In this document: positions 45,587 to 54,705 of the stretch, one piece after another
How positions within the stretch are numbered: the stretch's first letter is position 1
Layout of the letters: each line of letters starts with the position of its first letter
Source of the DNA: Erythrobacter sp. JK5
GTDB taxonomy: Bacteria > Pseudomonadota > Alphaproteobacteria > Sphingomonadales > Sphingomonadaceae
NCBI RefSeq assembly: GCF_018205975.1
Contig: NZ_CP073577.1
Coordinates: forward strand, 2,418,001-2,482,000
Length of the DNA stretch: 64,000 nucleotides
Reading direction: 5' to 3'
Translations under genes and position numbers: made by a program
The notes under the pieces: generated by a model
What the model saw: only the letters and a program-made list of their open reading frames with translations
What the model was told of the DNA's origin: nothing
Database searches by the model: none

Positions 45587-46309
45587 ATGCGGTACATCAT
45601 TCTGGCGCTCGCGCTGGTCTTTGGGCTGGGCAATGCCGACGAATCGATCGAGCAGATGGTCGATCGCGGCGCATACGAAGAAGCCTTCGAGCGGGCGCAG
45701 ATCGCCGCCAATCGCGGCGATGCCGAGGCACACGACTGGCTCGGTTGGTTCTACGAAAACGGCAATGGCGTCGCGGCCGACATGGAATCGGCCGAAGCGC
45801 ATTACCGCGTTGCCGCCGGGCTCGGCGACGATCACGCCCGCTGGCGACTCGGCGTGCTGATCGACGAGGGCAAGCTTTCAGGCAGTCTCGAGGAAGCGGT
45901 CGCGCTGTTCGAAGCCAATGCGGCCAACGATTACTCCAACGGCATCGTCAGCCTTGCGGTGATGCAGGCCACCGGCCGCGGAACCCCGCTCGATTACGAT
46001 GCCGCCCTGGCGAGCTACATGCGCGCTGCGCGGCTCGGCGACAGCGGCGGCGTGCGCGGCGTTGGGGTGATGTTCTACCACGGTCAGGCGGTCGAGCAGG
46101 ATCCGGAGGAAGCGCTGGCGTGGTTCCTGATATCTGCCGGCATGGGAAACGAAGACGGCGAATCGAGCTTCTACGCAGTCGCCGAAGAACTGCCCGACAC
46201 CGATCTCGGTCAGGTGCAGGAGCGGGCCTTCCGGATCGCCGAGGAACTCGGCCTCGAAATTTCGGACGATGGCGAGGCCGAGGAACCGACCGACTCTTCT
46301 CCCAGCTGA
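45587..46309 (+). CDS. Sel1-repeat protein with signal peptide
   Basis: A 240-residue exported protein (leader to about residue 17) with four to five Sel1/TPR-like helical repeats, e.g. AEAHDWLGWFYENGNGVAADMESA and GVRGVGVMFYHGQAVEQDPEEALAWF, and an acidic C-terminus. Sel1 proteins are scaffold or adaptor proteins; no partner is suggested by the neighbours. It converges with the beta-helix gene with three bases between stops. Confidence 0.85.
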   Translation: MRYIILALALVFGLGNADESIEQMVDRGAYEEAFERAQIAANRGDAEAHDWLGWFYENGNGVAADMESAEAHYRVAAGLGDDHARWRLGVLIDEGKLSGSLEEAVALFEANAANDYSNGIVSLAVMQATGRGTPLDYDAALASYMRAARLGDSGGVRGVGVMFYHGQAVEQDPEEALAWFLISAGMGNEDGESSFYAVAEELPDTDLGQVQERAFRIAEELGLEISDDGEAEEPTDSSPS

Positions 46310-46312
46310 GGC

Positions 46313-47278
46313 TCAGCGCCGCTCGTATTGCGTGAGTCCGTCCGCCAGCGCATTGCCCGTCATCACCACCCGCGACCCCGTCCAGTCGGCGAGAAAGGTG
46401 CTCGATCGGCGCAGGCCGGGGACGAATCGCGCCTCGTTGCCTGACACACGCAAACCGTCAGAGGGATGCAGGCGCTCCTCCGCGCCGAGCGCGATGAAGG
46501 CCGAATAGTTTTCCTTGTCGCGTCCCTGCACGAACCAGTTGTCCGCGATGCTGCCCCGGCTTCCGGCGGGCAGATCGATCATGTAGTTGGTGGCGCGGCC
46601 GCCCGCATCATCGAACGAGTTGTTCTCGATCGTGACCTGGCCCGCGCGGGCCTTGACATAGTGCCCGCCGGTGCCGCGTTCGAAACGGCTTTCGCGTACG
46701 GTCAGTTCGCCGTAATCGCCGACATAGATCGAATGTGCGCATCCAGCGGAATTCTCGCAGGTGCCGAGCCCGCTGAAGGTCGAGCGGGTGATGTAGATCC
46801 GCCCGCCCGGATCGTTGCCGGTCAGGATGCCCTGCTGGCTGTCGAGAAACCAGCTGCCCGCAATGTTGAGACTGCCCTGTTCGAGCCGGATGCCCGCACC
46901 GTTGCCGTCGGGGACAGCGATGCCGCGAAACACCAGCCCGCGAACCTCCGCTCCCGTGCCGCGCAGCACCAGCGCCGCCTTGCCTTCGCACGCGCTGCGT
47001 TCGAACACCGCCTTGCCCGGCTCGGCAGCGACATAGGTGATCACGCCGGCTTCCTGCACGGCGCACTGGCGATAGGTACCCGATGCGATCGCGATCGTGG
47101 CGCGGCGATTGCCGACTGCATTGATCGCGGCTTGCAGCGTGTCGAAACCGCGCCCGGTTTCGGTGACGGTGAACGCGGCGGGTGCCGGTTGGGCAAGCGC
47201 AGCGGCGGCAAGGCCGGCGGTCGCAATCGCGCCCAGCATAGCCGCGCGCAGCATCGGAAAGGGAGGAAATCGAACCAT
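46313..47278 (-). CDS. Secreted right-handed parallel beta-helix protein
   Basis: A 321-residue protein with a signal peptide (MVRFPPFPMLRAAMLGAIA, cleavage near ALAQP) and a pectate-lyase-like beta-helix with repeated G-x-G and N-x-F rungs (LVFRGIAVPDGNGAGIRLEQG, GGRIYITRSTFSGLGTC, QVTIENNSFDDAGG). The start at 47278 follows GGGAGGAAAT. Such folds bind or cut polysaccharides; no catalytic residues can be assigned. Confidence 0.85.
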   Translation of the reverse strand: MVRFPPFPMLRAAMLGAIATAGLAAAALAQPAPAAFTVTETGRGFDTLQAAINAVGNRRATIAIASGTYRQCAVQEAGVITYVAAEPGKAVFERSACEGKAALVLRGTGAEVRGLVFRGIAVPDGNGAGIRLEQGSLNIAGSWFLDSQQGILTGNDPGGRIYITRSTFSGLGTCENSAGCAHSIYVGDYGELTVRESRFERGTGGHYVKARAGQVTIENNSFDDAGGRATNYMIDLPAGSRGSIADNWFVQGRDKENYSAFIALGAEERLHPSDGLRVSGNEARFVPGLRRSSTFLADWTGSRVVMTGNALADGLTQYERR

Positions 47279-47448
47279 GCCCGAAAGATAGGCCGCCGCT
47301 CCGGCAGTCCCAACCGCAATTCCGGCATCGTGCCGTTTCGGTCCAGCATTTCGCGCTTGGCTTAACCCGCCCCGCGTGGCTAAACCCTGCCGGGCCGGAT
47401 GCAGCGGCATCCACCGGTTTTCCGGTATCGAAGGAGGAGACTACCCCG

Positions 47449-47766
47449 ATGAAGAAATTGACCAGCCTGGCCGTGCTCGGCGGCGTATCGCTTGCGCTTG
47501 CAGCGTGCGGCAGCACCGAAGACGCGTCGACCGAATCGACCGCCGATACGGTGGAAATGCCCGCCGACGAGGCGCTTGAGGCGGTTACCGACGAGCCCGT
47601 CGAAGACAGCGCCGCAAGTGCCCCGGTTGAGGAAACCAGCGACGCGACCGCAGCCGTCACGCAGGAAACCGCCGAACGCGCCGCCAATCGCGCGGCCGAT
47701 GTCGCGGCCGAAGCCGCCGCCGCGGCCGAAGCCGCCGAGGCCGCTGCCGGTGTTCCGACCGACTGA
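47449..47766 (+). CDS. Small acidic Ala/Glu-rich lipoprotein
   Basis: A 105-residue predicted lipoprotein: lipobox leader (LGGVSLALAACG) and then a low-complexity, strongly acidic, Ala-rich tail (AANRAADVAAEAAAAAEAAEAAAG near the end) likely helical. Strong ribosome-binding site AAGGAGGAGA. No recognised domain. Resembles the lipoprotein at 55.7 kb in design. Confidence 0.8.
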   Translation: MKKLTSLAVLGGVSLALAACGSTEDASTESTADTVEMPADEALEAVTDEPVEDSAASAPVEETSDATAAVTQETAERAANRAADVAAEAAAAAEAAEAAAGVPTD

Positions 47767-47770
47767 TCCG

Positions 47771-48019
47771 ATGGCGTTCCGCTCGATCGCGGCGCTCGGC
47801 CTTTTCTGCGCGTTGCTCGCCGCCTGCGACGGCGGCAGCAGCGGCAGCGGACCGGGCGGCGTGAGCGAAGGCGAGGCGCGCGCGCTCGATGAAGCGGCGG
47901 AGATGCTGGATGCACGGCAGCTGCCCGATGGCGCGCTGCCGACGGTTGCGACCCCGCCTGCAAATGCGCCCGACGAGAGCGGAGAAACCGCCGAAGTGAC
48001 AGGCGACGGCGAGGGGTGA
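47771..48019 (+). CDS. Small predicted lipoprotein
   Basis: An 82-residue predicted lipoprotein (leader AALGLFCALLAACDGG) with a Gly/Ser stretch and an acidic tail. It starts four bases after the previous gene stops, so the two are likely co-translated. No known family. Confidence 0.72.
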   Translation: MAFRSIAALGLFCALLAACDGGSSGSGPGGVSEGEARALDEAAEMLDARQLPDGALPTVATPPANAPDESGETAEVTGDGEG

Positions 48020-48077
48020 TTCGGGCCACACGGTGCGATCTCCCACCCGATCGCCACCCCGAGAGGAACAGAACGAC

Positions 48078-49280
48078 ATGAATGCCCCCGCGGACGCCAC
48101 GCAGTTCAATGCCGGCATGGACCCCGACACGTTCGAACAATTTGCCGAACAGCTCGAACGCTACGTCAAGGAACGCCTGATCCCGGCCGAGCCGGAGGTG
48201 ATCGAAAACGATGCGGTACCCGCCGACATCGTGCAGGAAATGCGCGACATGGGGCTGTTCGGGATCTCGGTGCCGGAGGAATATGGCGGCGCCGGGCTCA
48301 ACACCTCGCAATATGCGCGCGTGGTCAACCTGATGAGCTACGCCGCGCCCGCCTTCCGTTCGATCTTCTCGATCAATATCGGGATGTTCGCCAGCGCGCT
48401 CAAGAACGGCGCGACCGAGGAACAGCGCGCCGAATGGTATCCCAAGCTGGTCGAAGGCAAGATCGCCTGCTTCGGCCTGACCGAACCGGGCTCGGGCAGC
48501 GATTCCGCCGCGATGCAGACCACCGCCGTGCCCGATCCCGACGGCAATGGCTGGATCCTCAACGGCACCAAACGCTACATCACCAACGCGCCGCACGCCG
48601 ATGTCGCGCTGATCATGGCGCGGACCGAGAAGGAGGCGCTGCCCAAGAACGCGCATGTCAGCGCGTTCCTCGTGCCGATGAACACGCCGGGCGTTTCGAC
48701 CGGTTCGCCCGACAAGAAGATGGGCCAATCGGGCTCGCACATCTCCGACATCATGCTCGACGATGTGAAAGTTCCGGGCGACGCGCTGCTGGGCGGCGAA
48801 ACCGGCAAGGGTTTCCGTTTCGCGATGCAGAGCCTCGACAATGGCCGGATCAGCGTCGGCGCGGCTGCGACCGCCTATGCCCGCCGCGCGCTCGACAGCG
48901 CCTTGCGCTATGCCAACGAGCGCAAGGCGTTCGGCGAGCCGATCGCGCGGTTCCAGCTGATCCAGGCGATGCTCGCCGACAGCGAGACCGAGATCTACGC
49001 CGCCGAATGCATGATGCGCGACGTGACCGCGCGCGCCGACCGGGGCGAGAACATCATCGGCAAGGCAGCGGCGTTTAAGGTCTTCGCCAGCGAAATGTGC
49101 GGCCGCGTGGTCGACCGGGTGGTGCAGATCTATGGCGGCGCGGGCTACCTCGCCGAATACGACGCCGAGCGGTTCTATCGCGATGCCCGCATCTACCGCA
49201 TCTACGAAGGCACGACGCAGATCCTGCAGCTCCAGATCGCCAAGCACATGCTGCGCGAATGGGAAGCCGCGAACGGGTAA
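48078..49280 (+). CDS. Acyl-CoA dehydrogenase
   Basis: FAD enzyme that oxidises acyl-CoA to 2-enoyl-CoA. The 400-residue protein has CFGLTEPGSGSDSAAM (FAD/substrate loop), YNGTKRYITNA-like NGTKRYITNAPHAD, QIYGGAGYLAEY and the C-terminal catalytic base region RIYEGTTQILQLQIA. First gene of a four-gene set that continues with a CoA-transferase, thiolase and dehydratase after a repeat element. Substrate class not fixed by sequence. Confidence 0.94.
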   Translation: MNAPADATQFNAGMDPDTFEQFAEQLERYVKERLIPAEPEVIENDAVPADIVQEMRDMGLFGISVPEEYGGAGLNTSQYARVVNLMSYAAPAFRSIFSINIGMFASALKNGATEEQRAEWYPKLVEGKIACFGLTEPGSGSDSAAMQTTAVPDPDGNGWILNGTKRYITNAPHADVALIMARTEKEALPKNAHVSAFLVPMNTPGVSTGSPDKKMGQSGSHISDIMLDDVKVPGDALLGGETGKGFRFAMQSLDNGRISVGAAATAYARRALDSALRYANERKAFGEPIARFQLIQAMLADSETEIYAAECMMRDVTARADRGENIIGKAAAFKVFASEMCGRVVDRVVQIYGGAGYLAEYDAERFYRDARIYRIYEGTTQILQLQIAKHMLREWEAANG

Positions 49281-49291
49281 TTCTCCTGTTC

Positions 49292-49368
49292 GTCATTCCC
49301 GCGAACGCGGGAACCCAGTTTGGCAAGTCCGGCGGGTGACTCTGGGTCCCCGCTTTCGCGGGGATGAC
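49292..49368. repeat. Intergenic palindromic repeat (GTCATTCCCGCG type)
   Basis: Two oppositely oriented arms: GTCATTCCCGCG...ACCCAG (49292-49318) and CTGGGTCCCCGC...GGGATGAC (49342-49368), each with its own small hairpin. It fills the gap between the acyl-CoA dehydrogenase and the CoA-transferase, ending three bases before the TTG start. Confidence 0.85.
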
Positions 49369-49370
49369 TA

Positions 49371-50615
49371 TTGTATCAATTATTATCCGACCTCTCGATC
49401 ATCGAAGTCTCCAGCTTCGTCGCTTCGCCCACGGCCGGGCTCTACTGCGCACAGATGGGCGCGGAAGTGATCCGCGTCGATCACACGGCCGGCGGGCTCG
49501 ATTACGACCGATACATGCTGACCAAGGAAGGCCGCTCGCTCAGCTGGGAGAACCTCAACCGGGCGAAGAAATCGGTCGCGCTCGATCTGCGCAGCGATGA
49601 GGGGCGCGAACTGTGCGTGGAGTTGGCAGCGAAAACGGGCCAGTGCATCACCAATCTTCCGGAGAAGAGCTTCCTCAGCCACGCCGCCATGGCCGCGAAA
49701 CGCGATGACATGATCAGTGTGCGCATCATGGGCTGGCATGATGGGCGGCAGGCGATGGATTTTACCGTCAACGCCGCAAGCGGCTATCCGCTGATGACCG
49801 GTCCGGAAGAATGGGACCCGGAAACCGCCCCTCCGATCAGCCAGCCGCTTCCAGCCTGGGATTTCATCACCGGCGCCTATTCCGCTTTCTCGCTGATGAC
49901 CGCGCTCCACCACCGCACCGCTACCGGCCATGGCAGCGAAATGCGTGTGCCGCTAGGTGATGTTGCGATCGGCACGATGGCGAACTCGGGGACGCTGGCC
50001 GAAATGCTCTATCGCGGCAGTGATCGTCAGCGTCTGGGCAACGCAATCTGGGGTGCGTTCGGTCGCGATTTCCAGTCGAAGGACGGCAAACGCTTCATGG
50101 TCGCCGCCTTAACGCCCAAGCAATGGACGGGGCTTGTCGAAGCCTTCATTGTGGCCGAACCTATCGCAGCGCTCGAGAAGGAGCTGGGCGTCGATTTCAA
50201 CGCTGGCGACCGCCCGCGCTTCGAAAACCGCCATCGGTTATTCGATATCTTCCAGGCCGCAGCAGAGGCCGAAGACTACGCCGAGCTTTCCAGGCGCATG
50301 GCCGCGCATGGATGCACCTTCGAACATTATCGTTCGCATTACGAGGCCGCGCAGGACCCTGACCTCGTGGCGAACAATCCGCTGTTCGGGCCTTCACCCG
50401 CCAACCCTTCCGGCTTCGAATACCCAGCGACGCGCAGCTTCGCGAATCTGCCGGAGCACGAGGTCGGTGACCCGGCCCCGGCGCCCTATCTGGGTCAACA
50501 TTCCGAGGAAGTGCTTGCCGATCGGCTTGGGCTTTCGAGCGGCGCAATTGCCAAGCTAGTAGACGCTGGAACGGTCGCCCGCTCCGATAAGAACGCCAAC
50601 TACGAGTATCGCTGA
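49371..50615 (+). CDS. CaiB/BaiF-family (class III) CoA-transferase
   Basis: Moves CoA between carboxylic acids. 414 residues with SDLSIIEVSSFVASPTAGLYCAQMGAEVIRVDH (the class III N-terminus), NLNRAKKSVALDLRSDEGRELC, and a substrate domain. The start is TTG at 49371; the only in-frame option that keeps the family N-terminus. Translationally coupled to the thiolase by TGATG. The catalytic aspartate usually in this family lies in the 150-190 region but I cannot fix it. Confidence 0.9.
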   Translation: MYQLLSDLSIIEVSSFVASPTAGLYCAQMGAEVIRVDHTAGGLDYDRYMLTKEGRSLSWENLNRAKKSVALDLRSDEGRELCVELAAKTGQCITNLPEKSFLSHAAMAAKRDDMISVRIMGWHDGRQAMDFTVNAASGYPLMTGPEEWDPETAPPISQPLPAWDFITGAYSAFSLMTALHHRTATGHGSEMRVPLGDVAIGTMANSGTLAEMLYRGSDRQRLGNAIWGAFGRDFQSKDGKRFMVAALTPKQWTGLVEAFIVAEPIAALEKELGVDFNAGDRPRFENRHRLFDIFQAAAEAEDYAELSRRMAAHGCTFEHYRSHYEAAQDPDLVANNPLFGPSPANPSGFEYPATRSFANLPEHEVGDPAPAPYLGQHSEEVLADRLGLSSGAIAKLVDAGTVARSDKNANYEYR

Positions 50616-51841
50616 TGAGCAGAAGAGCAGCCATCGTTTCCCCCCTTCGCACCCCCGTGGGCAAGTTCCTCGGCGGGCTGTCCAGCCTCAATGCAGGCGA
50701 ACTCGGCGCGAGCATCCTGAAAGCGCTGGTCGAGCGGTCGGGCATCGATCCCGAGCGCGTCGACGATGTCGTGTTCTCGCAGGGCTACGGCAACGCCGAG
50801 GCCCCCGCCATCGGCCGCTGGTCGTGGCTCGCCGCCGGACTTCCGCTCGAAGTGCCAGGATACCAGCTGGACCGACGCTGCGGCTCGGGGCTGCAGGCGG
50901 TCGCCAATGCCGCGATGATGGTCGAAACAGGCATGGCGGACGTCGTCGTCGCGGGCGGATGCGAGAGCATGTCGAATGTCGAGCACTACACGCTGCAAGG
51001 GCGCGGCGGCGCGCGGATGGGCGACATCACGCTGCACGACCGCCTGTCGCGCGGGCGGCTGATGAGCCAGCCGATCGAGCGGTTTGGGATCATCACCGGG
51101 ATGATCGAAACGGCAGAAAACCTCGCCAGGGATTACGGCATAACCCGCGATCAGGCCGACGCTTATGCGGTGCGGTCGCACCAGAACGCGGCGGCGGCGT
51201 GGAAAGCGGGCAAGTTCGGCGATCACCTCGTCCCAGTCGACGTTCCGCAACGGCGCGGCGATCCGGTGACCTTCGATCACGACGAGGGCTACCGCGCGGA
51301 CGCCTCGATGGAGACGCTTAGCCAACTGCGCCCGATTGATGGCAAGCGCGACCCCGACGCGATCGTTACCGCCGGGAATGCCAGCCAGCAGAACGACGCG
51401 GCGGCGGCGTGCCTGGTGGTGGCGGAGGACAGACTGGAGGAACTCGGCCTGACGCCTTCGCTGTGGTTCGGCGGCTGGGCGGCGGCGGGCTGCGACCCCT
51501 CGCGCATGGGGATCGGCCCGGTCCCGGCGGTCGAGCGATTGTTCGCACGGCGCGGCTACAGCTGGGACGATGTCGGGCTGGTCGAACTCAACGAAGCCTT
51601 CGCGCCGCAAGTGCTCGCGGTTCTCAAAGGCTGGGGCTGGTCCGACAATGACAGCCGTCGCGACATTCTCAACGTCAACGGCTCGGGCATTTCGCTCGGT
51701 CACCCGATCGGCGCAACTGGCGGTCGCATCCTCGCCGACATGGCCGCCGAAATGCATCGGCGCGAGGTGCGCTATGGCCTCGAAACCATGTGCATCGGCG
51801 GAGGTCAGGGGATCGCTGCGGTGTTTGAACGGGCGGTGTGA
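50615..51841 (+). CDS. Acetyl-CoA acetyltransferase (thiolase)
   Basis: Condenses or cleaves acyl-CoA; 408 residues. Active-site cysteine in DRRCGSGLQAV, catalytic histidine in GHPIGATGGR, and the final cysteine in CIGGGQGIAAVF. Coupled at both ends by single-base overlaps (TGATG). In this operon it probably closes a beta-oxidation-like round. Confidence 0.94.
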   Translation: MSRRAAIVSPLRTPVGKFLGGLSSLNAGELGASILKALVERSGIDPERVDDVVFSQGYGNAEAPAIGRWSWLAAGLPLEVPGYQLDRRCGSGLQAVANAAMMVETGMADVVVAGGCESMSNVEHYTLQGRGGARMGDITLHDRLSRGRLMSQPIERFGIITGMIETAENLARDYGITRDQADAYAVRSHQNAAAAWKAGKFGDHLVPVDVPQRRGDPVTFDHDEGYRADASMETLSQLRPIDGKRDPDAIVTAGNASQQNDAAAACLVVAEDRLEELGLTPSLWFGGWAAAGCDPSRMGIGPVPAVERLFARRGYSWDDVGLVELNEAFAPQVLAVLKGWGWSDNDSRRDILNVNGSGISLGHPIGATGGRILADMAAEMHRREVRYGLETMCIGGGQGIAAVFERAV

Positions 51842-52686
51842 TGGGCGAGTGGGACGCCTGGATCGGGCGCGAGACCCGCGCCACTGACCAACTCGACAAT
51901 GCGCTGGCGGCACGGTGGCTGGCAGCGTTCGACCTGCCATCCAGCGACGCGCTGCCGCAAGGCATCCACTTCGCGCTGTGCACGCCCGACGCGCCGACCG
52001 CAGTTCTGGGCGAGGACGGGCACCCGCGCCGCGACGACAGCCCCGACGGCTTCCTGCCTCCCGTCCCGCTGCCGCGCCGGATGTGGGCCGCGAGCGCGAT
52101 CACGTTCCTCGAAGGCATATTCATCGGCGCGTCGATCGAGCGCGTAAGCAAAGTCGTTTCGATCAAGGAGAAGGAAGGCAGCGCGGGGCCGCTCGTCTTC
52201 GTGGAGATCGAGCACGAAACCCGCGCCAACGGGACGCTCGCGGTGCGCGAGACGCAGACTCTGGTCTATCGCGAGGCTGCGCCGCCCGATGCGCCGCTCA
52301 GTCCTCCCGCAGCAGTCGAAGCGTCATTCGATCCGTCCGAGTGGGACGCGCATCGCGACATCACCCCCGATCCGCGTCTGCTGTTCCGCTATTCGGCGCT
52401 GACCTTCAACAGCCACCGGATTCACTACGACGCGCCGTATGCGCGCGATGTCGAGCGCTATCGCGGGCTGGTGGTGCACGGGCCACTCACCGCGAGCCTT
52501 CTGCTCCAGCTTGCCGCGCGTGAACTCGGCGAGAACCGGTTGGCTCGATTTGAATTCCGAGGGGTGTCACCGGCGATTTCGGACGAGCCGCTGCACCTGG
52601 TGATGCGCCAAGTCGGGAACGCCTACGAAATGGCCGCCTTCGCCGCTGATGGTCGCCAGGTCACCAAGGCAAAGGCCAGCGTCTAA
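51841..52686 (+). CDS. MaoC/HTD2-like dehydratase (mesaconyl-CoA hydratase type)
   Basis: Double hot-dog dehydratase/hydratase of 281 residues. Opening DQLDNALAARWLAAFDLP and the C-terminal LLFRYSALTFNSHRIHYDAPYARDVERYRGLVVHGPL are characteristic of the mesaconyl-C4-CoA/itaconyl-CoA hydratase group. Last gene of the four-gene set, coupled to the thiolase. It converges with an RHH gene with a four-base overlap of stops. Confidence 0.88.
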   Translation: MGEWDAWIGRETRATDQLDNALAARWLAAFDLPSSDALPQGIHFALCTPDAPTAVLGEDGHPRRDDSPDGFLPPVPLPRRMWAASAITFLEGIFIGASIERVSKVVSIKEKEGSAGPLVFVEIEHETRANGTLAVRETQTLVYREAAPPDAPLSPPAAVEASFDPSEWDAHRDITPDPRLLFRYSALTFNSHRIHYDAPYARDVERYRGLVVHGPLTASLLLQLAARELGENRLARFEFRGVSPAISDEPLHLVMRQVGNAYEMAAFAADGRQVTKAKASV

Positions 52687-52883
52687 CCCTCCTTCGGAGG
52701 TCGACCCCTGCGCGGCGCATCCGACCGCCCAACCGCGATCCCGCGCCGCTCCAATGCCTCGCGCAGCAGCACTTCGATCTGCGCATTGGCCGATCGCAGT
52801 TCCGCGCCCGCCAGCCGCTCTACCGCAGCATGGACCGCCGGATCGAGCCGGAGCGCAAATGCCTTCTTCGAAGGTGCAGCCAA
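52683..52883 (-). CDS. Ribbon-helix-helix (Arc/HicB-like) DNA-binding protein
   Basis: A 66-residue protein with an RHH core (AFALRLDPAVHAAVERLAGAELRSANAQIEVLLREAL) and a basic Pro/Gly tail (APRRGRPPKEG). It follows the SPFH gene by 21 bases on the same strand. Although RHH proteins of this size are often called antitoxins, no toxin is next to it. It could regulate its own operon. Confidence 0.85.
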   Translation of the reverse strand: MAAPSKKAFALRLDPAVHAAVERLAGAELRSANAQIEVLLREALERRGIAVGRSDAPRRGRPPKEG

Positions 52884-52904
52884 TGCTGCCTCCCGTCCTG
52901 CGGA

Positions 52905-53810
52905 TTACTGGTAGAGCGTGCCGGTGTTGACAACCGGATGGGCTTCGCGGTCACCGCACAGCACCACCATCAGGTTCGACACCATCGCCGCGCGACGTTC
53001 GTCGTCGAGCTGGACGATACCGTCGGCCGACAGCTTTTCGAGCGCGTCCTCGACCATGCCGACCGCGCCGATCACCACCTTCTTGCGCGCGGCGATCACC
53101 GCATCGGCCTGCTGGCGGCGGAGCATCGCTCCGGCGATTTCGGGCGCGTAGGCGAGGTGGGTCAGGCCCGCCTCGTCGACGTGGATGCCCGCGACCTTGA
53201 GCCGGTCGTTCAATTCCTCGCGCAGCTCGCGATTCACCACGTCGGCGCTGCCGCGCAGCGTCGTCTCGTCCTCGTCAGACATGTCGTCATAGGGATGCCG
53301 CGCGCCGACCGTACGCAATCCGGCTTCGATCTGGATGTTCACGAACTCCTTGTAGTCGTCGACATCGAACACCGCCTGCGCGCTGTCTGCCACGCGCCAC
53401 ACGACGTTGCAGGCGACCTCGATCGGATTGCCGCGCAGATCGTTGATCTTGACCCGTTCCGAATGGATGTTGTGCGCCCGCACGCTGAGCTTGTTCTTAC
53501 CCATCCACGGCCAGATCCACTGCAGCCCCTCCGACCGCACGGTTCCGCGATATTCGCCGAACAGCGTGATGACGACCGCCTGGTTGGGCTGGATCATGAA
53601 GAACCCGATCGCGATCAGGAAGAACGACAGCGCGGACAGCGCCAGCAGCGACACCCCGAGCGCGGGTCCGACCGCCTGCAATGTCGAAGTGACGACCAAT
53701 GCCATCACAAACACCACGATCGCCAGCAACGCCAGCAGCATCGTATATCCGTTAAAGGCCGAACCGGGCCGCTCCCGGCTGGCGGCCATCGCTTTGGTCG
53801 AGTCGGTCAT
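52905..53810 (-). CDS. SPFH/Band-7 domain membrane protein
   Basis: A 301-residue protein with two N-terminal membrane helices (about residues 22-43 and 48-73) and a prohibitin/stomatin domain ([22 protein letters not shown] ... [18 protein letters not shown]) ending in a coiled-coil region. SPFH proteins form membrane-bound oligomers tied to lipid microdomains and proteases. A good ribosome-binding site (GGGAGGGG) precedes the start; a large palindrome lies just upstream. The partner gene encodes an RHH protein. Confidence 0.92.
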   Translation of the reverse strand: MTDSTKAMAASRERPGSAFNGYTMLLALLAIVVFVMALVVTSTLQAVGPALGVSLLALSALSFFLIAIGFFMIQPNQAVVITLFGEYRGTVRSEGLQWIWPWMGKNKLSVRAHNIHSERVKINDLRGNPIEVACNVVWRVADSAQAVFDVDDYKEFVNIQIEAGLRTVGARHPYDDMSDEDETTLRGSADVVNRELREELNDRLKVAGIHVDEAGLTHLAYAPEIAGAMLRRQQADAVIAARKKVVIGAVGMVEDALEKLSADGIVQLDDERRAAMVSNLMVVLCGDREAHPVVNTGTLYQ

Positions 53811-53820
53811 TTTCCCCTCC

Positions 53821-53854
53821 CGTGATATATTAACGATATCATATTTATATCACG
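53821..53854. promoter_or_regulatory. AT-rich palindromic operator upstream of the SPFH gene
   Basis: Arms CGTGATATA and TATATCACG (9/9 inverted match) flank a central GATATC whose axis is also the axis of the whole 34-base element. It begins 10 bases upstream of the SPFH start codon and stands out as AT-rich in a GC-rich window. A dimeric or tetrameric regulator is expected to bind here; the identity is unknown (a PadR- or RHH-type protein could fit). Confidence 0.7.
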
Positions 53855-53866
53855 TGCTGTAGGCGG

Positions 53867-54646
53867 TCAATCCCCGATCGGATAGCTTTCGATAGGCTTC
53901 AGGACGCCGTACCGCTCGGCCATGGGTTCGCGCCCCAGATCCGGAAATTCTATCTCGGGCGGCGCGACGTGCATATCGGGCAGGTGATCGAGAAGGTGCC
54001 GGATCAAGGTCAGCCGCCCGCGCTTCTGATCGTTGAAATCGACCAGCGTCCACGGGGCGTGCGGGGTGTGGGTTTTCTCCAGCATCCGTTCGCGAGCCTC
54101 GGTGTAGGCGTCGTATTTCTCGCGCGCGGCGAGATCGATCGGCGAAAGCTTCCAGCGCTTGAGCGGATCTTCCAGCCGTTCCTTCAGCCGCTCTTCCTGC
54201 CGGTCCTGATCGGTCGTCAGCCAGTATTTGAACAGCAAGATACCGTCATCGGTCAGCAGCTTTTCGAAGGTCGGAACCTGATCGAGGAACCGCTGGACCT
54301 GGTGTTCGGGCGTAAAGCCCATCACCCATTCCACCCCGGCGCGATTGTACCAGCTGCGATCGAACAGCGCGATTTCGCCGTCTGTCGGCAGATGCTGCAC
54401 ATAGCGCTGGAAATACCACTGCCCGCGCTCGTCGTCGGTCGGCTTGCCCAGCGCAACCGTGCGGCACTGGCGCGGGTTCAGCTTGTCGCGAACGGCGCGG
54501 ATCGCCCCTCCCTTGCCCGCAGTGTCGCGCCCCTCGAAGAGCACGACGATCCGCGCGCCCGTCGTTCTCGCCCAGCGCGACATGCCGACCAGTTCTTCGG
54601 TCAACGGGGCCAGCAGCCTGCGATAGTCCTTGCCGTTCAGCTTCAT
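53867..54646 (-). CDS. Polyphosphate kinase 2 (PPK2 family, single domain)
   Basis: Phosphorylates nucleotides from polyphosphate, or makes polyphosphate. 259 residues: Walker A LFEGRDTAGKGGAIRAV, lid region RQCRTVALGKPTDDE, Walker B EIALFDRSWYNRAGVEWVMGF. One-domain class I type. No signal peptide. Phosphate theme with pstS, porin and phosphatase elsewhere in the window, though no Pho box is seen here. Confidence 0.94.
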   Translation of the reverse strand: MKLNGKDYRRLLAPLTEELVGMSRWARTTGARIVVLFEGRDTAGKGGAIRAVRDKLNPRQCRTVALGKPTDDERGQWYFQRYVQHLPTDGEIALFDRSWYNRAGVEWVMGFTPEHQVQRFLDQVPTFEKLLTDDGILLFKYWLTTDQDRQEERLKERLEDPLKRWKLSPIDLAAREKYDAYTEARERMLEKTHTPHAPWTLVDFNDQKRGRLTLIRHLLDHLPDMHVAPPEIEFPDLGREPMAERYGVLKPIESYPIGD

Positions 54647-54663
54647 GCGCGCTCCTGCGATGT

Positions 54664-54692
54664 TTGTCCTTGTTTCGCCGCAGTGGTAGTAT
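54664..54692 (+). promoter_or_regulatory. Candidate phhA promoter
   Basis: TTGTCC, 17-base spacer, TAGTAT. It lies in the 59-base gap between the divergent PPK2 and phhA genes, 14 bases before the phhA start, so the transcript may have a very short leader. Confidence 0.5.
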
Positions 54693-54705
54693 CACATCCA
54701 GCACC

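Noticed and set aside
52683..52883. Toxin-antitoxin module with the RHH protein
   Set aside because: No toxin-like gene is adjacent; the partner is an SPFH membrane protein.
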